Below are positions 32,767-41,286 of a stretch of 58,059 nt of DNA, piece after piece. This DNA comes from Amycolatopsis circi (GTDB lineage Bacteria > Actinomycetota > Actinomycetes > Mycobacteriales > Pseudonocardiaceae). Within the stretch, counting starts at the first letter, position 1. Each line of letters starts with the position of its first letter. The stretch lies in NCBI RefSeq assembly GCF_003385235.1, contig NZ_PQIA01000046.1:1-58059 (forward strand), in the 5' to 3' direction. The notes beneath the pieces were generated by a model, which was not told the DNA's origin, did not search any database, and saw only the letters and a list, made by a program, of their open reading frames with translations. The translations under genes and the position numbers were made by a program.

Positions 32767-33872
32767 CGCTTGATGTCCTTACTCGCTTCGAGGAAAGCGT
32801 CGTTCTCTTCCGGGGTCCCGATGGTCACCCGCAGGTGGCCTTCGATGCCCACGTCCCGGATCAGCACGCCGTGGTCCAAATAGGACTGCCAGCTGGCCGG
32901 CGCGTCACTGAACCGTCCGAAGAGGACGAAGTTCGCGTCGCTCGGCACCGGGGTGAATCCCAAGCCCAGCAAGGCTTCCACGACGCGGTCGCGTTCGGCG
33001 GAGAGCCGGTGCACCGACGCGAGGGTGGCGTCGGCGTGCCGGAGGGCGGCGCGGGCGGCCGCCTGGGTGACCTTGGAAAGGTGATACGGCAGGCGGACGA
33101 GCTGGAGAGCGTCCACAATGGCCGGTGCGGCGGCGAGGTAGCCCAGCCGTCCGCCGGCGAAGGCGAACGCCTTGCTCATCGTGCGCGACACGATCAGCTT
33201 CGCCGGGTACTCCGCGATCAGCTCGATCGCGGAGGCCTGCGACGAAAACTCCGCGTACGCCTCGTCCACCACGACGATCCCCGGGGCCGCGTCGAGCACG
33301 CCGCGCAGCTGGTCCAGCGGGATCGACCCGCCGGTGGGGTTGTTCGGGCTGGTCACGAAGACGATGTCCGGCTTGCGCTCGGCGACCGCCTTGGCGGCCT
33401 GAGCGGTGTCGAGCGAGAAGTCCGCGCGGCGCGGCACCGGCAGCCAGTCGGTGCGCGTGCCGGTCGCGATGATCGGGTGCATCGAGTACGACGGCTCGAA
33501 GCCCAGCGCGGTGCGCCCGGGACCGCCGAACGCCTGCAGGATCTGCTGCAGGATCTCGTTGGACCCGTTCGCCGCCCACACGTTGGACTCGGACAGCACC
33601 ACTCGCGTGGACACCGTCAGGTAGTCGGCCAGATCGGTGCGCAGCGCCACCGCGCCGCGGTCCGGATACCGGTGCAGCGACGCGGCTTCGGCGCGGACGG
33701 CCTCGGCGACGTCGGCGACCAGCTCGGGCGGCGGCGGGTACGGGTTTTCGTTGGTGTTGAGCCGGATCGGGACGTCCAGCTGCGGCGCGCCGTACGGGGT
33801 GCGGCCCCGCAGGTCCTCGCGCAGCGGAAGGTCGGCGAGGGTGACCTCTCCGCCGGGGATGGCTTCGTTCAT
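32763..33872 (-). CDS. hisC: Histidinol-phosphate aminotransferase
   Basis: PLP aminotransferase of histidine synthesis, 369 residues. NTNENPYPPP, NGSNEILQQIL, TSPNNPTGG, VVDEAYAEFS and the PLP-lysine SRTMSKAFAFAGGRLGY all match fold-type I HisC. A long frame extends upstream, but the ATG at 33872 overlaps the hisD stop (ATGA), and its end overlaps hisB by four bases, so hisDCB is a coupled unit. Confidence 0.97.
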   Translation of the reverse strand: MNEAIPGGEVTLADLPLREDLRGRTPYGAPQLDVPIRLNTNENPYPPPPELVADVAEAVRAEAASLHRYPDRGAVALRTDLADYLTVSTRVVLSESNVWAANGSNEILQQILQAFGGPGRTALGFEPSYSMHPIIATGTRTDWLPVPRRADFSLDTAQAAKAVAERKPDIVFVTSPNNPTGGSIPLDQLRGVLDAAPGIVVVDEAYAEFSSQASAIELIAEYPAKLIVSRTMSKAFAFAGGRLGYLAAAPAIVDALQLVRLPYHLSKVTQAAARAALRHADATLASVHRLSAERDRVVEALLGLGFTPVPSDANFVLFGRFSDAPASWQSYLDHGVLIRDVGIEGHLRVTIGTPEENDAFLEASKDIKR

Positions 33873-35194
33873 CGGCCGTCTCCTTCGAAACGTGCGGTGA
33901 CGGCTTCGCCGTGGGCGGGCAGGTCTTCGGCGTCCGCGAGCGCGACGACGCGGGAGGCGACCTCGCGCAGGGCGTCCTCGGAGTAGTCCACGACGTGGAT
34001 CCCCTTCAGGAAGCTCTGCACCGACAGGCCCGAGGAGTGCCGCGCGAATCCTCCGGTGGGCAGCACGTGGTTCGAGCCCGCGCAGTAGTCGCCCAGCGAA
34101 ACCGGGGCGTACGCGCCGACGAAAATTGCTCCGGCGTTGCGCACCCGGGCGGCCACTTCGCGGGCGTTCGCGGTCTGGATTTCCAGGTGCTCGGCGGCAT
34201 ACGCGTCCACGACGCGCAGGCCGTCGTCCACAGTGGACACCAGGATGATGCCGGACTGCTTGCCGCCCAGCGCTTGGCCGACCCGCTCGGAGTGCTTCGT
34301 CGCGGCGACCCGGGCGACCAGCTCGCGGTCGACCGCGTCGGCCAGCTCCTCCGACGTGGTCACCAGGACGCTCGCGGCCAGCGGGTCGTGCTCGGCCTGG
34401 CTGATCAGGTCGGCCGCGACGTGCGCCGGGTCGGCCGTCTCGTCGGCGAGGATCGCGATCTCGGTCGGACCGGCCTCGGAGTCGATGCCGATCACGCCGC
34501 GGACCAGGCGCTTCGCCGCGGTGAGGTAGATGTTGCCCGGTCCGGTGACGATGTCCACCGGGGCCAGCTCGGCGCCGTCGGTGTCGACGCCGCCGTACGC
34601 GACCAGCGCGACCGCCTGCGCGCCGCCGACCGCCCAGACCTCGTCCACGCCGAGCAGCGCGGCCGCGGCCAGGATCGTCGGGTGCGGCCGCCCGCCGAAC
34701 GCGGCCTGCGGCGGCGAGCACACGACCAGCGAGCGCACGCCGGCCAGCTGCGCCGGGACGACGTTCATCACCACGGTCGACGGATAGACCGCCAGCCCGC
34801 CCGGCGCGTACAGGCCGACGCGGTCGACCGGCACCCAGCGCTCGGTGACCGTGCCGCCGGGGACGACCTGCGTCGTGACGTCCTGGCGGCGCTGGTCCGA
34901 GTGCACCTTCCGGGCGCGCTTGACGGACTCCTCCAGCGCGGCGCGGACCTGCGGATCCAGCTCGGACAGTGCCTTCGAAAGCTCTTCGGCGGGCACCCGG
35001 ACGGTCTCCGGGCGCACCTTGTCGAACCGCTCGGTGAACTCGAGGACCGCCTCGACCCCGCGGTCCCGCACGGCCTCGACCACCGGCCGGACCTGATGCA
35101 GCGCCGCGTCCACGTCGTACTCGGCGCGCGGAAGCGCGGCACGGAGCTCGGCAGCGGAGGGGACCTGCCCGCGCAGGTCGGTGCGGTTCAACAT
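33869..35194 (-). CDS. hisD: Histidinol dehydrogenase
   Basis: NAD-linked zinc enzyme making the last two oxidations to histidine. 441 residues; VGLYAPGGLAVYPSTVVM, IDSEAGPTEIAILAD and LISQAEHDP with TGGFARHSSGLSV are family blocks. Start is ATG at 35194 (a GTG two codons upstream also fits). First gene of the hisDCB unit and divergent from a nitrilase-family gene with 84 bp between. Confidence 0.97.
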   Translation of the reverse strand: MLNRTDLRGQVPSAAELRAALPRAEYDVDAALHQVRPVVEAVRDRGVEAVLEFTERFDKVRPETVRVPAEELSKALSELDPQVRAALEESVKRARKVHSDQRRQDVTTQVVPGGTVTERWVPVDRVGLYAPGGLAVYPSTVVMNVVPAQLAGVRSLVVCSPPQAAFGGRPHPTILAAAALLGVDEVWAVGGAQAVALVAYGGVDTDGAELAPVDIVTGPGNIYLTAAKRLVRGVIGIDSEAGPTEIAILADETADPAHVAADLISQAEHDPLAASVLVTTSEELADAVDRELVARVAATKHSERVGQALGGKQSGIILVSTVDDGLRVVDAYAAEHLEIQTANAREVAARVRNAGAIFVGAYAPVSLGDYCAGSNHVLPTGGFARHSSGLSVQSFLKGIHVVDYSEDALREVASRVVALADAEDLPAHGEAVTARFEGDGR

Positions 35195-35278
35195 GGACAC
35201 CAGGGTACGAGGTGGCCCGCGCGCGCCCGGCAGGGATACTCGGTGTCGACCCGCTGTCCCCGGACCAGGGAGGCTCGT

Positions 35279-36076
35279 GTGCCCCGGATCGCGTTGTGCC
35301 AGCTCAACTCGGGCGACGACCCGGAAGAAAACCTGAAACCGGTTCGCTCCGGCGTGGAGGCCGCGGCGGCCGCCGGCGCCCGGGTGGCGGTGTTCCCGGA
35401 GGCGACGATGGCCCGCTTCGGCCGCCCGCTCGCCCCGGTCGCGCAGCAACTGGACGGCCCGTGGGCGTCGGCGGTGGCTTCGATCGCTTCGGAGCACGAC
35501 GTGCTGGTGATCGCGGGGATGTTCACGCCCGCGGACAACGGCCGGGTGCGGAACACGCTGCTGGTCACCGGGCTGGGGCAGCATCTCGGGTACGACAAGA
35601 TCCACCTGTACGACGCGTTCGGGTTCGCCGAATCGGACACTGTCGCGCCGGGGTCGGAGGTCGTGACGTTCTCCGCGGAGGGGACCGTGTTCGGGGTCGC
35701 TACCTGCTATGACCTGCGGTTCCCGGAGCTGTTCCGGCGGTTGGCCGACGACGGGGCGGACGTGGTGGCGGTCCCGGCTTCGTGGGGTGCGGGGGCTGGG
35801 AAGCGGGAGCAGTGGGAGGTGCTGGTGCGGGCGCGGGCCCTGGACTCCGGGTGCTGGGTGGCTGCTTGCGGGCAGGCTGATCCTTCGGCGACCGGGGTGG
35901 AGGTCAATCCGAAGGCACCGACCGGGATCGGGTACTCGCTGGTGGCGGACGGCTTCGGGCGAGTGGCGGAGCAGGCGGGGGCCGGGGCGGAGATGCTGGT
36001 GGTGGATGTCGAGCCGGAGGTGGCTGGGAAGGCTCGGACGGCTACTGGGGCGTTGGCGAACCGGCGGCTCTCGTGA
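35279..36076 (+). CDS. Nitrilase-superfamily carbon-nitrogen hydrolase
   Basis: Amidase-type hydrolase with the Glu-Lys-Cys catalytic triad: FPEATM (Glu), YDKIHLYDAFGF (Lys) and VATCYDLRFPELFR (Cys). The product is 265 residues, and RIALCQLNSGDDPEENL is the usual start. This pattern matches the Nit1/omega-amidase-like group (deaminated-glutathione amidase relatives). GTG start at 35279 with AGGGAGG just upstream. Its TGA stop lies in the arm of a hairpin (36072-36113). Confidence 0.92.
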   Translation: MPRIALCQLNSGDDPEENLKPVRSGVEAAAAAGARVAVFPEATMARFGRPLAPVAQQLDGPWASAVASIASEHDVLVIAGMFTPADNGRVRNTLLVTGLGQHLGYDKIHLYDAFGFAESDTVAPGSEVVTFSAEGTVFGVATCYDLRFPELFRRLADDGADVVAVPASWGAGAGKREQWEVLVRARALDSGCWVAACGQADPSATGVEVNPKAPTGIGYSLVADGFGRVAEQAGAGAEMLVVDVEPEVAGKARTATGALANRRLS

Positions 36077-36113
36077 GTGCTTATGCCGGTTAGAACCGGC
36101 ATAAGCACTCACG
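36072..36113. repeat. Perfect hairpin, family A copy 3
   Basis: CGTGAGTGCTTATGCCGGTT and its exact complement are separated by only two bases, a 20-bp perfect stem. The arm contains the TGA stop of the nitrilase gene. It lies six bases before the end of the convergent response-regulator gene and probably ends both transcripts. Confidence 0.95.
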
Positions 36114-36118
36114 ACTCC

Positions 36119-36772
36119 CTAGCGCAGCAAGCCTTCCCGGATCGCCACTCGCACGAAACCGGCCCGGCGCCGCTCCCCCGTTTTGTCACGGATCCGGTCC
36201 AGGTACGACCGCACCGTCCGCACGCTGATGTCCAGGATCTCCGCGACGTCGACGTCCCGCTCTCCCGCCGCCACCAGGCGCAGGACCTGCTTTTCCCGCT
36301 CCGACAGCACTATCTTCGGTCCCGCGTGCCGTTCGTCGCTGTCCTGGATGATCATCCCGGCCAGCGTCGGCGAGACGTACGCGTTGTCCTCCGCGATCGT
36401 GCGGATCGCGCGCAGCAACTCGTCCCCGTCGACATCCTTCGACAGGAAGCCCTTGGCTCCGGCCTGCATCGCGCCGAGGACCTCGGGCTGTTCTGCGTGC
36501 GCGGACACCACGAGCACCTTGTGCCCCATCTGCCCCACCTCGAGCACCGCGGCCGCGTCCTGGACGCCGCGCAGTTTCAGGTCGAGCACGACCACGCTGC
36601 CGGGCGGCTGGTCCTGCACCGCGAACCGCGCCACGGAGTCGGCTACCGCGACCAGTTCGATGTCCGGGGCCTCGTTCAGCACGCGCGCGACCGCATCGCG
36701 GTACAGCGGGTGGTCTTCGATCACCCCGACCTGGATGGGTCCGCTCCGGCGCCGCCCCTCGTCGGCTTTCAC
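36119..36772 (-). CDS. NarL/LuxR-type response regulator 1
   Basis: Receiver domain with Glu19-Asp20, phospho-acceptor Asp64 (VVVLDLKLRG), Ser90 and Lys112 (FLSKD), then a LuxR-type HTH (LSEREKQVLRLVAAGERDVDVAEIL, SVRTVRSYLDRIRDKTG). 217 residues. It overlaps the paralogue upstream by ATGA, so both are translated together. No histidine kinase is adjacent. The two lie directly after eccB, so control of secretion genes is a reasonable hypothesis. Confidence 0.92.
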   Translation of the reverse strand: MKADEGRRRSGPIQVGVIEDHPLYRDAVARVLNEAPDIELVAVADSVARFAVQDQPPGSVVVLDLKLRGVQDAAAVLEVGQMGHKVLVVSAHAEQPEVLGAMQAGAKGFLSKDVDGDELLRAIRTIAEDNAYVSPTLAGMIIQDSDERHAGPKIVLSEREKQVLRLVAAGERDVDVAEILDISVRTVRSYLDRIRDKTGERRRAGFVRVAIREGLLR

Positions 36773-37494
36773 CTCAGTGTTTCCTTCCCCACCAGCCCGC
36801 GGCGGATCGCTTCCTTCACCAGGCCGGGGCGCCGCCGTTCGCCGGTCTTGTCGCGGATCCGGTCGAGGTAGCCGCGCACGGTGCGGACGCCGATGTCGAG
36901 GATCCGCGCGATGTCGACGTCCCGTTCCCCCGCGGCGACGAGCCGCAGCACCTGCACTTCTCGCGGCGACAGCTCCATTTCCGGCCGGGTGACCGGGCGG
37001 TCGGTGTTGTCCTTGATGATCATTCCGGCGACGACAGCCGACACATACGCGCCGCCGCCCGCGACCGCGCGGATGGCGATCAGCAGTTCGTCGACGTCGA
37101 CGTCCTTCGACAGGAATCCCTTGGCACCGGCGGCGATCGCGGCGAGCACCGTCTCCGGTTCGGCTTGTGCGGACACGACCAGCACGTGATGGCCCAGCTC
37201 GGCCACTTCGAGCACGGCAGCCGCACCGGCGACGCCAGGCAGGCCGAGGTCGAGGAGAACCACGCTCCCGGCCGGCTGGCGCGCGACGTGGAAGCGGGCG
37301 ACCGAGTCGACCACCGCGCCCAGTTCGACGTCCGGGGCCTCGATGAGGACGCGTTCCACCGAACGGCGGTAGAGGGGGTGGTCTTCGATGACGGCGACCT
37401 GGACGTTGCCGGGCGCCAAGGATTCCGGCGGTTCCGGCTCCGGGTCTCCTACGTCGCTGGTCCGCTGCGCTGTCGTGGTCACCGGCTCGCTCAC
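36769..37494 (-). CDS. NarL/LuxR-type response regulator 2 (paralogue of 1)
   Basis: Same architecture and close similarity to the downstream regulator: IEDHPLYRRSVERVL, phospho-acceptor Asp82 (LLDLGLPG), FLSKDVDVDELL and an almost identical HTH (VRTVRGYLDRIRDKTGERRR in place of VRTVRSYLDRIRDKTGERRR). A 30-residue Pro/Glu-rich leader precedes the receiver. GTG at 37494 overlaps the eccB stop (GTGA). 241 residues. A recent tandem duplication followed by divergence is likely. Confidence 0.92.
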   Translation of the reverse strand: MSEPVTTTAQRTSDVGDPEPEPPESLAPGNVQVAVIEDHPLYRRSVERVLIEAPDVELGAVVDSVARFHVARQPAGSVVLLDLGLPGVAGAAAVLEVAELGHHVLVVSAQAEPETVLAAIAAGAKGFLSKDVDVDELLIAIRAVAGGGAYVSAVVAGMIIKDNTDRPVTRPEMELSPREVQVLRLVAAGERDVDIARILDIGVRTVRGYLDRIRDKTGERRRPGLVKEAIRRGLVGKETLR

Positions 37495-38897
37495 CCCGTT
37501 CCCGCAGGCTGCCCGGCCACGTCGGGACTGAGCGCGGGACCGGTCGGCATCAGCGCGAGAAGCCCGCCCGCGATCGGATGCCCGGAACCAGAACCGTAGC
37601 CCAGCGACGCGAGCGCCGTCCCGTTCGCCACCGGATATTTTCGGCCTGTGTCCGTGACGAGATAAATGGTGCCGGAGCCGGGGTCTGTCACGACCGCGCC
37701 GCGCGATGGCGGGACGTACACGACATCGGCGACCCGAGCGTCCGTCCGGCTCTGCACCGGCAGTGCGCGAGCACCGGACGGGACTGGCAGATCCGCCGAG
37801 ACCGTCACGCGGCTGTTCTGCGCGCACAGCGTCACCGCACTGCCGGTGATCGGCGCTTTCCCGGGGATCCGGTCCGGATACGCCGCCGGATCCGCTCCGC
37901 CAGAGCGGGATTCGCTCACCTTCTTCACCGCGGCGACGTCCGCGGCGCGAACCCGCACCGGTTCCGGACGGCCCGAGTACGCCGATTCGTTGCCCGGGGT
38001 CGTAACGAGCAAGGCGGCTTCGGTCTGGCCGACGGGTTCGAGTCCGTCCGGACGGACGAGGTAATACGTCGAAGCATTGGCGGGCCCGGCCATCGGGTCG
38101 ACGACCGACAGCACCTGGCCGACGCGCGTCTCCTGCGTCCCGACGCGCGGGCCGCGGTTTCCAGCACCGTCGACTGGTATCTCACCGAGGTCGCGTCCGG
38201 CGGGCACGGTGTCGATCCAGCGGGCGGACACGGTGATCGTCGGGTAGCTGTCGAATTGCAGAGCCGCCGCGGCTTCGTCGCTCAGCCGGTACCGGTGGCC
38301 GCCCGCGAGCAGGAACCGGCCGCTCTGCGGAACGCGGACGATCACGCCCGAATCGCGCGGCAGCTCGACCCCGGACGGGGCCGCTTCCAGCAGCACGGCG
38401 ACGAGCGGTTCCGCCGAGGCGGGAGCGTCCTGGGTGGTGCGGCTGCAACTGGTCCACGGCGTGGTGATCAGCGTGCTGGGCAAGGAATCCGGCGCGCCGA
38501 CGATCCCGATCTGCGTGCCGCGCGGTGCTGTGCCGAGCTTCTCGGCGGGCACCGTGACGGTCTCATGGCCGTTGCCGCCGGCCAGCAGCCGCGCGGACGC
38601 GTAGTTGAGCACCGGGTGCACCGCGCCGTCCGCGCCGAGCACGAATCTCGCCCCGCTGCCCTCTTCCACGATCACTTTGCCGCCGGCCAGCCAGTCCTTC
38701 CCGCCGGACGGGCTGACCAGGCCGATCACCCCGAACACCGCGGTCGCGAGCAGGGCCGCGCCGACGCCGAGCACCGTGCCGAGCACGAGGCGGCGGCTGG
38801 GCGACACCGGATGGTTGGCGTCCGCGGCGACGAGCGCGGACACGAGACGGCGGCGCAGGAATTGGTACGCCTGGATCTGGTCCCGCTGCGTCCACAC
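37491..38897 (-). CDS. eccB: Type VII secretion protein EccB
   Basis: Membrane-anchored core component of the ESX/type VII channel. The N-terminus (TQRDQIQAYQFLRRRLVSAL) followed by one transmembrane helix at about 37-61 and a 400-residue extracytoplasmic domain is the EccB plan. Two cysteines (TSCSR and TLCAQN) probably form the stabilising disulfide. 468 residues is normal. The gene is divergent from eccE with a 152-bp gap containing a palindrome. It overlaps the response-regulator genes downstream. Confidence 0.95.
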   Translation of the reverse strand: MWTQRDQIQAYQFLRRRLVSALVAADANHPVSPSRRLVLGTVLGVGAALLATAVFGVIGLVSPSGGKDWLAGGKVIVEEGSGARFVLGADGAVHPVLNYASARLLAGGNGHETVTVPAEKLGTAPRGTQIGIVGAPDSLPSTLITTPWTSCSRTTQDAPASAEPLVAVLLEAAPSGVELPRDSGVIVRVPQSGRFLLAGGHRYRLSDEAAAALQFDSYPTITVSARWIDTVPAGRDLGEIPVDGAGNRGPRVGTQETRVGQVLSVVDPMAGPANASTYYLVRPDGLEPVGQTEAALLVTTPGNESAYSGRPEPVRVRAADVAAVKKVSESRSGGADPAAYPDRIPGKAPITGSAVTLCAQNSRVTVSADLPVPSGARALPVQSRTDARVADVVYVPPSRGAVVTDPGSGTIYLVTDTGRKYPVANGTALASLGYGSGSGHPIAGGLLALMPTGPALSPDVAGQPAGTG

Positions 38898-38997
38898 GCT
38901 GTCCCGGCCCCCTGGAGATCACATCCGCTTCTCGCGCAGGCTAGACAGTTCCGGGAGGGCTTACGAGGGTAATTTTTACGCCCACGCGCCCGCGCGG

Positions 38998-39011
38998 GAA
39001 CGCTAGCGTTC
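38998..39011. promoter_or_regulatory. Perfect 14-bp palindrome between eccB and eccE
   Basis: GAACGCTAGCGTTC lies between the divergent eccB and eccE starts, with an AT-rich TAATTTTTAC about 30 bases to its left that could belong to a promoter. It is a candidate site for one of the adjacent response regulators or another regulator of the secretion locus; no direct evidence. Confidence 0.4.
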
Positions 39012-39049
39012 GCGGGGCCGGGTCGCTGCCCGGGGAAGAGGGGAATGCG

Positions 39050-40132
39050 TTGTCCGTGTCCGCGCCGCCTGCCCCGGCTCCTGTCCGCGCTCCCGGGACC
39101 GCCGGGATTTCGGGCACCGCGCCGTGGCCGTGGCTGCTGCCGATCCGCCCGCTGCAGGCAGCCGGGTGGGAGATCGCCGCTCTGGCGCTGCTGCTCGCGT
39201 TCACCGTGCCCGGCCTGGCCCAGCCGGTGCGGATCACCGTCGCCGCGCTGGCCGGACTGCTGGTGGTGACGACGTCGGTGCGGGTCGCCGGACGGCATTT
39301 CGCCGGCTGGGCGTGGACGTGGCTCGCGCATCGCCTGCGTCGCCACGACAGCCGCCGCGACAGTCCGGACGCGCTCCTGCGCATCGCCGGTCCGGTGAAG
39401 GTCCGCCAGCACGTGGACCGCGCGGGCAACCGATTCGGCGTCGCCGAGGTCGACGGCGACTGGAGCGCGATCGTCCGCCTCACGCCTGGCGCCGGGGAGC
39501 CATCGACCGACGAATTGCTGACGATCCTCCGCACGACGTTCCAGAACCCGGACATCCCGCTGGCCGCCGTGCAGCTGCTGACGTGGGCGGTGCCAAGGGA
39601 TTCGCGGGTGTACCGGGTGCGCTGGCTCGCGGTGCGCTACCGGCCGGAAGACGCGCCGATCGCCGCCCTCGCCCGAGGCGGCGGTGAGCTGGGCGCGTTG
39701 CGGAGCACGGCGAGTGCGGCGTTGAGCTTGATGGTGGCGTTGGCGGAGGCCGGGTATCCGTCGACGGTGCTGGAGGCTGGCGAGCTGACCAACGAGCTTC
39801 GGGTGGCGCTCGGTGTTTCGACGGGCGACCCGGAGTCCGACGGGGACTTGTGGCGCGCGTGGAAGTGGGGCGGGCTCACGCAGACGTGCTACTCACCGCG
39901 GTCTTCGCGGGGCCTCGCCCGGACGTTGGGCGTGGCGGTGCCGGGGGCGGCGTTTACCGCTACTTCCGCGACGCTGCGGCGGACGCCGGGTGGGCGGGAG
40001 AAGCTCGAGTTGACCATCCGGGTAGGGGCCCGGGCCGCGGAAGTGCCGGTGCCGCAGGGGGTTTCGGTGGTTCCGTTGCATGGCGGGCACGGGGCGGCGG
40101 TGCGGAGGACTTTGCCTCTCGCGCTCACCTGA
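39050..40132 (+). CDS. eccE: Type VII secretion protein EccE
   Basis: ESX channel component with two N-terminal transmembrane helices (about 40-58 and 62-80) and a cytoplasmic domain. The LPIRPLQAAGWEIAAL entry helix, the WLAHRLRRHDSR and RFGVAEVDGDWSAIVRL segments and the 360-residue length fit actinobacterial EccE, the least conserved core subunit. TTG at 39050 has GAAGAGGGG six bases upstream; GTG at 39056 is an alternative. Separated from eccD and eccC by a 5-kb block of unrelated genes. Confidence 0.85.
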   Translation: MSVSAPPAPAPVRAPGTAGISGTAPWPWLLPIRPLQAAGWEIAALALLLAFTVPGLAQPVRITVAALAGLLVVTTSVRVAGRHFAGWAWTWLAHRLRRHDSRRDSPDALLRIAGPVKVRQHVDRAGNRFGVAEVDGDWSAIVRLTPGAGEPSTDELLTILRTTFQNPDIPLAAVQLLTWAVPRDSRVYRVRWLAVRYRPEDAPIAALARGGGELGALRSTASAALSLMVALAEAGYPSTVLEAGELTNELRVALGVSTGDPESDGDLWRAWKWGGLTQTCYSPRSSRGLARTLGVAVPGAAFTATSATLRRTPGGREKLELTIRVGARAAEVPVPQGVSVVPLHGGHGAAVRRTLPLALT

Positions 40133-40137
40133 GACAG

Positions 40138-40200
40138 CCAGGTCCGTGAGGGGAACCCTGAGGGAATCAGAGTCCCTCAGGGTTCCCCTCACGGACCTGG
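40138..40200. repeat. Long perfect hairpin, family B copy 3 (inverted orientation)
   Basis: Perfect 28-bp arms with spacer ATCAGAG, the exact reverse complement of the CTCTGAT spacer in the copies at 901 and 25214. The element is therefore present here in the opposite direction. It lies five bases after the eccE stop, at the edge of the inserted block. Confidence 0.92.
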
Positions 40201-40209
40201 CAAGCCGAG

Positions 40210-40467
40210 TTAATCAGCGCGAAGGAGCCGCTCTAGTTCCGTATCCGCCTCGCTGCTCCCCGCGTCCGAAAGCCGTTGCAACTCCCGCAGATCGCGGTTC
40301 TCCACCGCGCGCCGGGTCAGCAGCCGACCGGCGTGTTCGCTGCCCTCGTCCAGCAGATCCGACAGTTGGGTCAGGTCTCCGCGGCCGTCCGCGAGGTCGG
40401 CGAGGCGGTCCAGTGCGGTCTCGTTCCCCTCGTCGGCGAGCGCGCGCAGGGTGTCGTAATCAGCCAT
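40210..40467 (-). CDS. Small helical repeat protein
   Basis: An 85-residue acidic protein (MADYDTLRALADEGNETALD to SEADTELERLL) made of short helical repeats with LADEGNETALDRLADLA and LLDEGSEHAGRLLTRRA units, reminiscent of Sel1/TPR- or ankyrin-like helices. No signal or membrane segment. Divergent from a MerR gene with a shared promoter region, so likely one of its targets. Function unknown. Confidence 0.75.
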   Translation of the reverse strand: MADYDTLRALADEGNETALDRLADLADGRGDLTQLSDLLDEGSEHAGRLLTRRAVENRDLRELQRLSDAGSSEADTELERLLRAD

Positions 40468-40481
40468 GCCGCCAGCTTCCA

Positions 40482-40515
40482 ACCTTGCCCCTGGGACAAG
40501 GTCAAGCGCGATACT
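40482..40515 (+). promoter_or_regulatory. MerR-type autoregulated promoter with 19-bp spacer
   Basis: TTGCCC (-35, 40485-40490) and GATACT (-10, 40510-40515) are 19 bp apart, the stretched spacing typical of MerR-controlled promoters. The spacer region holds an inverted repeat ACCTTG/CAAGGT (40482-40502). The -10 is only six bases from the ATG at 40522, implying a leaderless or near-leaderless transcript. Confidence 0.6.
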
Positions 40516-40521
40516 GGAGAC

Positions 40522-41286
40522 ATGCTCACCATCGGCCAGCTCGCCCGCCAAGCCGGGATCTCGGCCAAGGCCGTCCGCGTCTACCACGCCAAAGGGCTGC
40601 TTCCCGAGCCCGAGCGCGACGCGTCCGGGTACCGCCGTTACGACGCGCAGGCGGTGATCGACCTGGCCCGCATCGTCACGCTCGCCCAGGCGGGCGTCCC
40701 GCTGGCGCGCATCCCCCAGGTGCTGAACGCCGACGAGACCGCGCTTGAGCAGATCGACGCCGAGTTGCGCGACCGGATCCGGCAGCTTCAACAACGTCGC
40801 GTCCGGTTGCGGGATCTCGATCGGCCTGACCGGCTGTGTCTGTCGCCCGAGGCCATCGCGTTCATGGAGCGGCTAAGGCCGGTCGGGCTGTCCGAACGCC
40901 ACGAGCGCGCGATCCGCGACGGCTGGATCCTCGCCTACGCACTCGCCCCGGACATCACTCGCGCCATCCTCCCGGGACGCACCGCGCTGCTGGACGATCC
41001 GGAGTACATCGCCGTCCTGCGCGGCTATGACGAGGCGATCGAGTGGAATCCCGACGACCCCAGGCTCGAAGCGATCGCCGACACCGCAGCGGCGCTCGCG
41101 GAGCGAATGACGTTGCCGTCTGATCTGCCGGACTTCCAGAAGGTCCCCCGCCAGGTCGTCGAGCTTCTCACCGGGCATCTCGACAGCCCGGCTTGGCAGC
41201 GTCTCGACCAGCTGGTCGCCCAGCGGATCAGCGCAGCGCAGAACGCGACGTCGGAGCCAAGCGGAGCCGCTGCACGTCGGGCATAG
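40522..41286 (+). CDS. MerR-family regulator with C-terminal ligand domain
   Basis: N-terminal MerR HTH (LTIGQLARQAGISAKAVRVYHAKGLL) and dimerisation helix, then a 150-residue helical domain resembling drug-sensing TipAS-like or uncharacterised effector domains (WNPDDPRLEAIADTAAALAERM). No metal-binding cysteine cluster. 254 residues. Divergent from the small repeat protein, with a MerR-type promoter in between. Its 3' end overlaps the convergent NIPSNAP gene by 59 bp. Confidence 0.9.
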   Translation: MLTIGQLARQAGISAKAVRVYHAKGLLPEPERDASGYRRYDAQAVIDLARIVTLAQAGVPLARIPQVLNADETALEQIDAELRDRIRQLQQRRVRLRDLDRPDRLCLSPEAIAFMERLRPVGLSERHERAIRDGWILAYALAPDITRAILPGRTALLDDPEYIAVLRGYDEAIEWNPDDPRLEAIADTAAALAERMTLPSDLPDFQKVPRQVVELLTGHLDSPAWQRLDQLVAQRISAAQNATSEPSGAAARRA

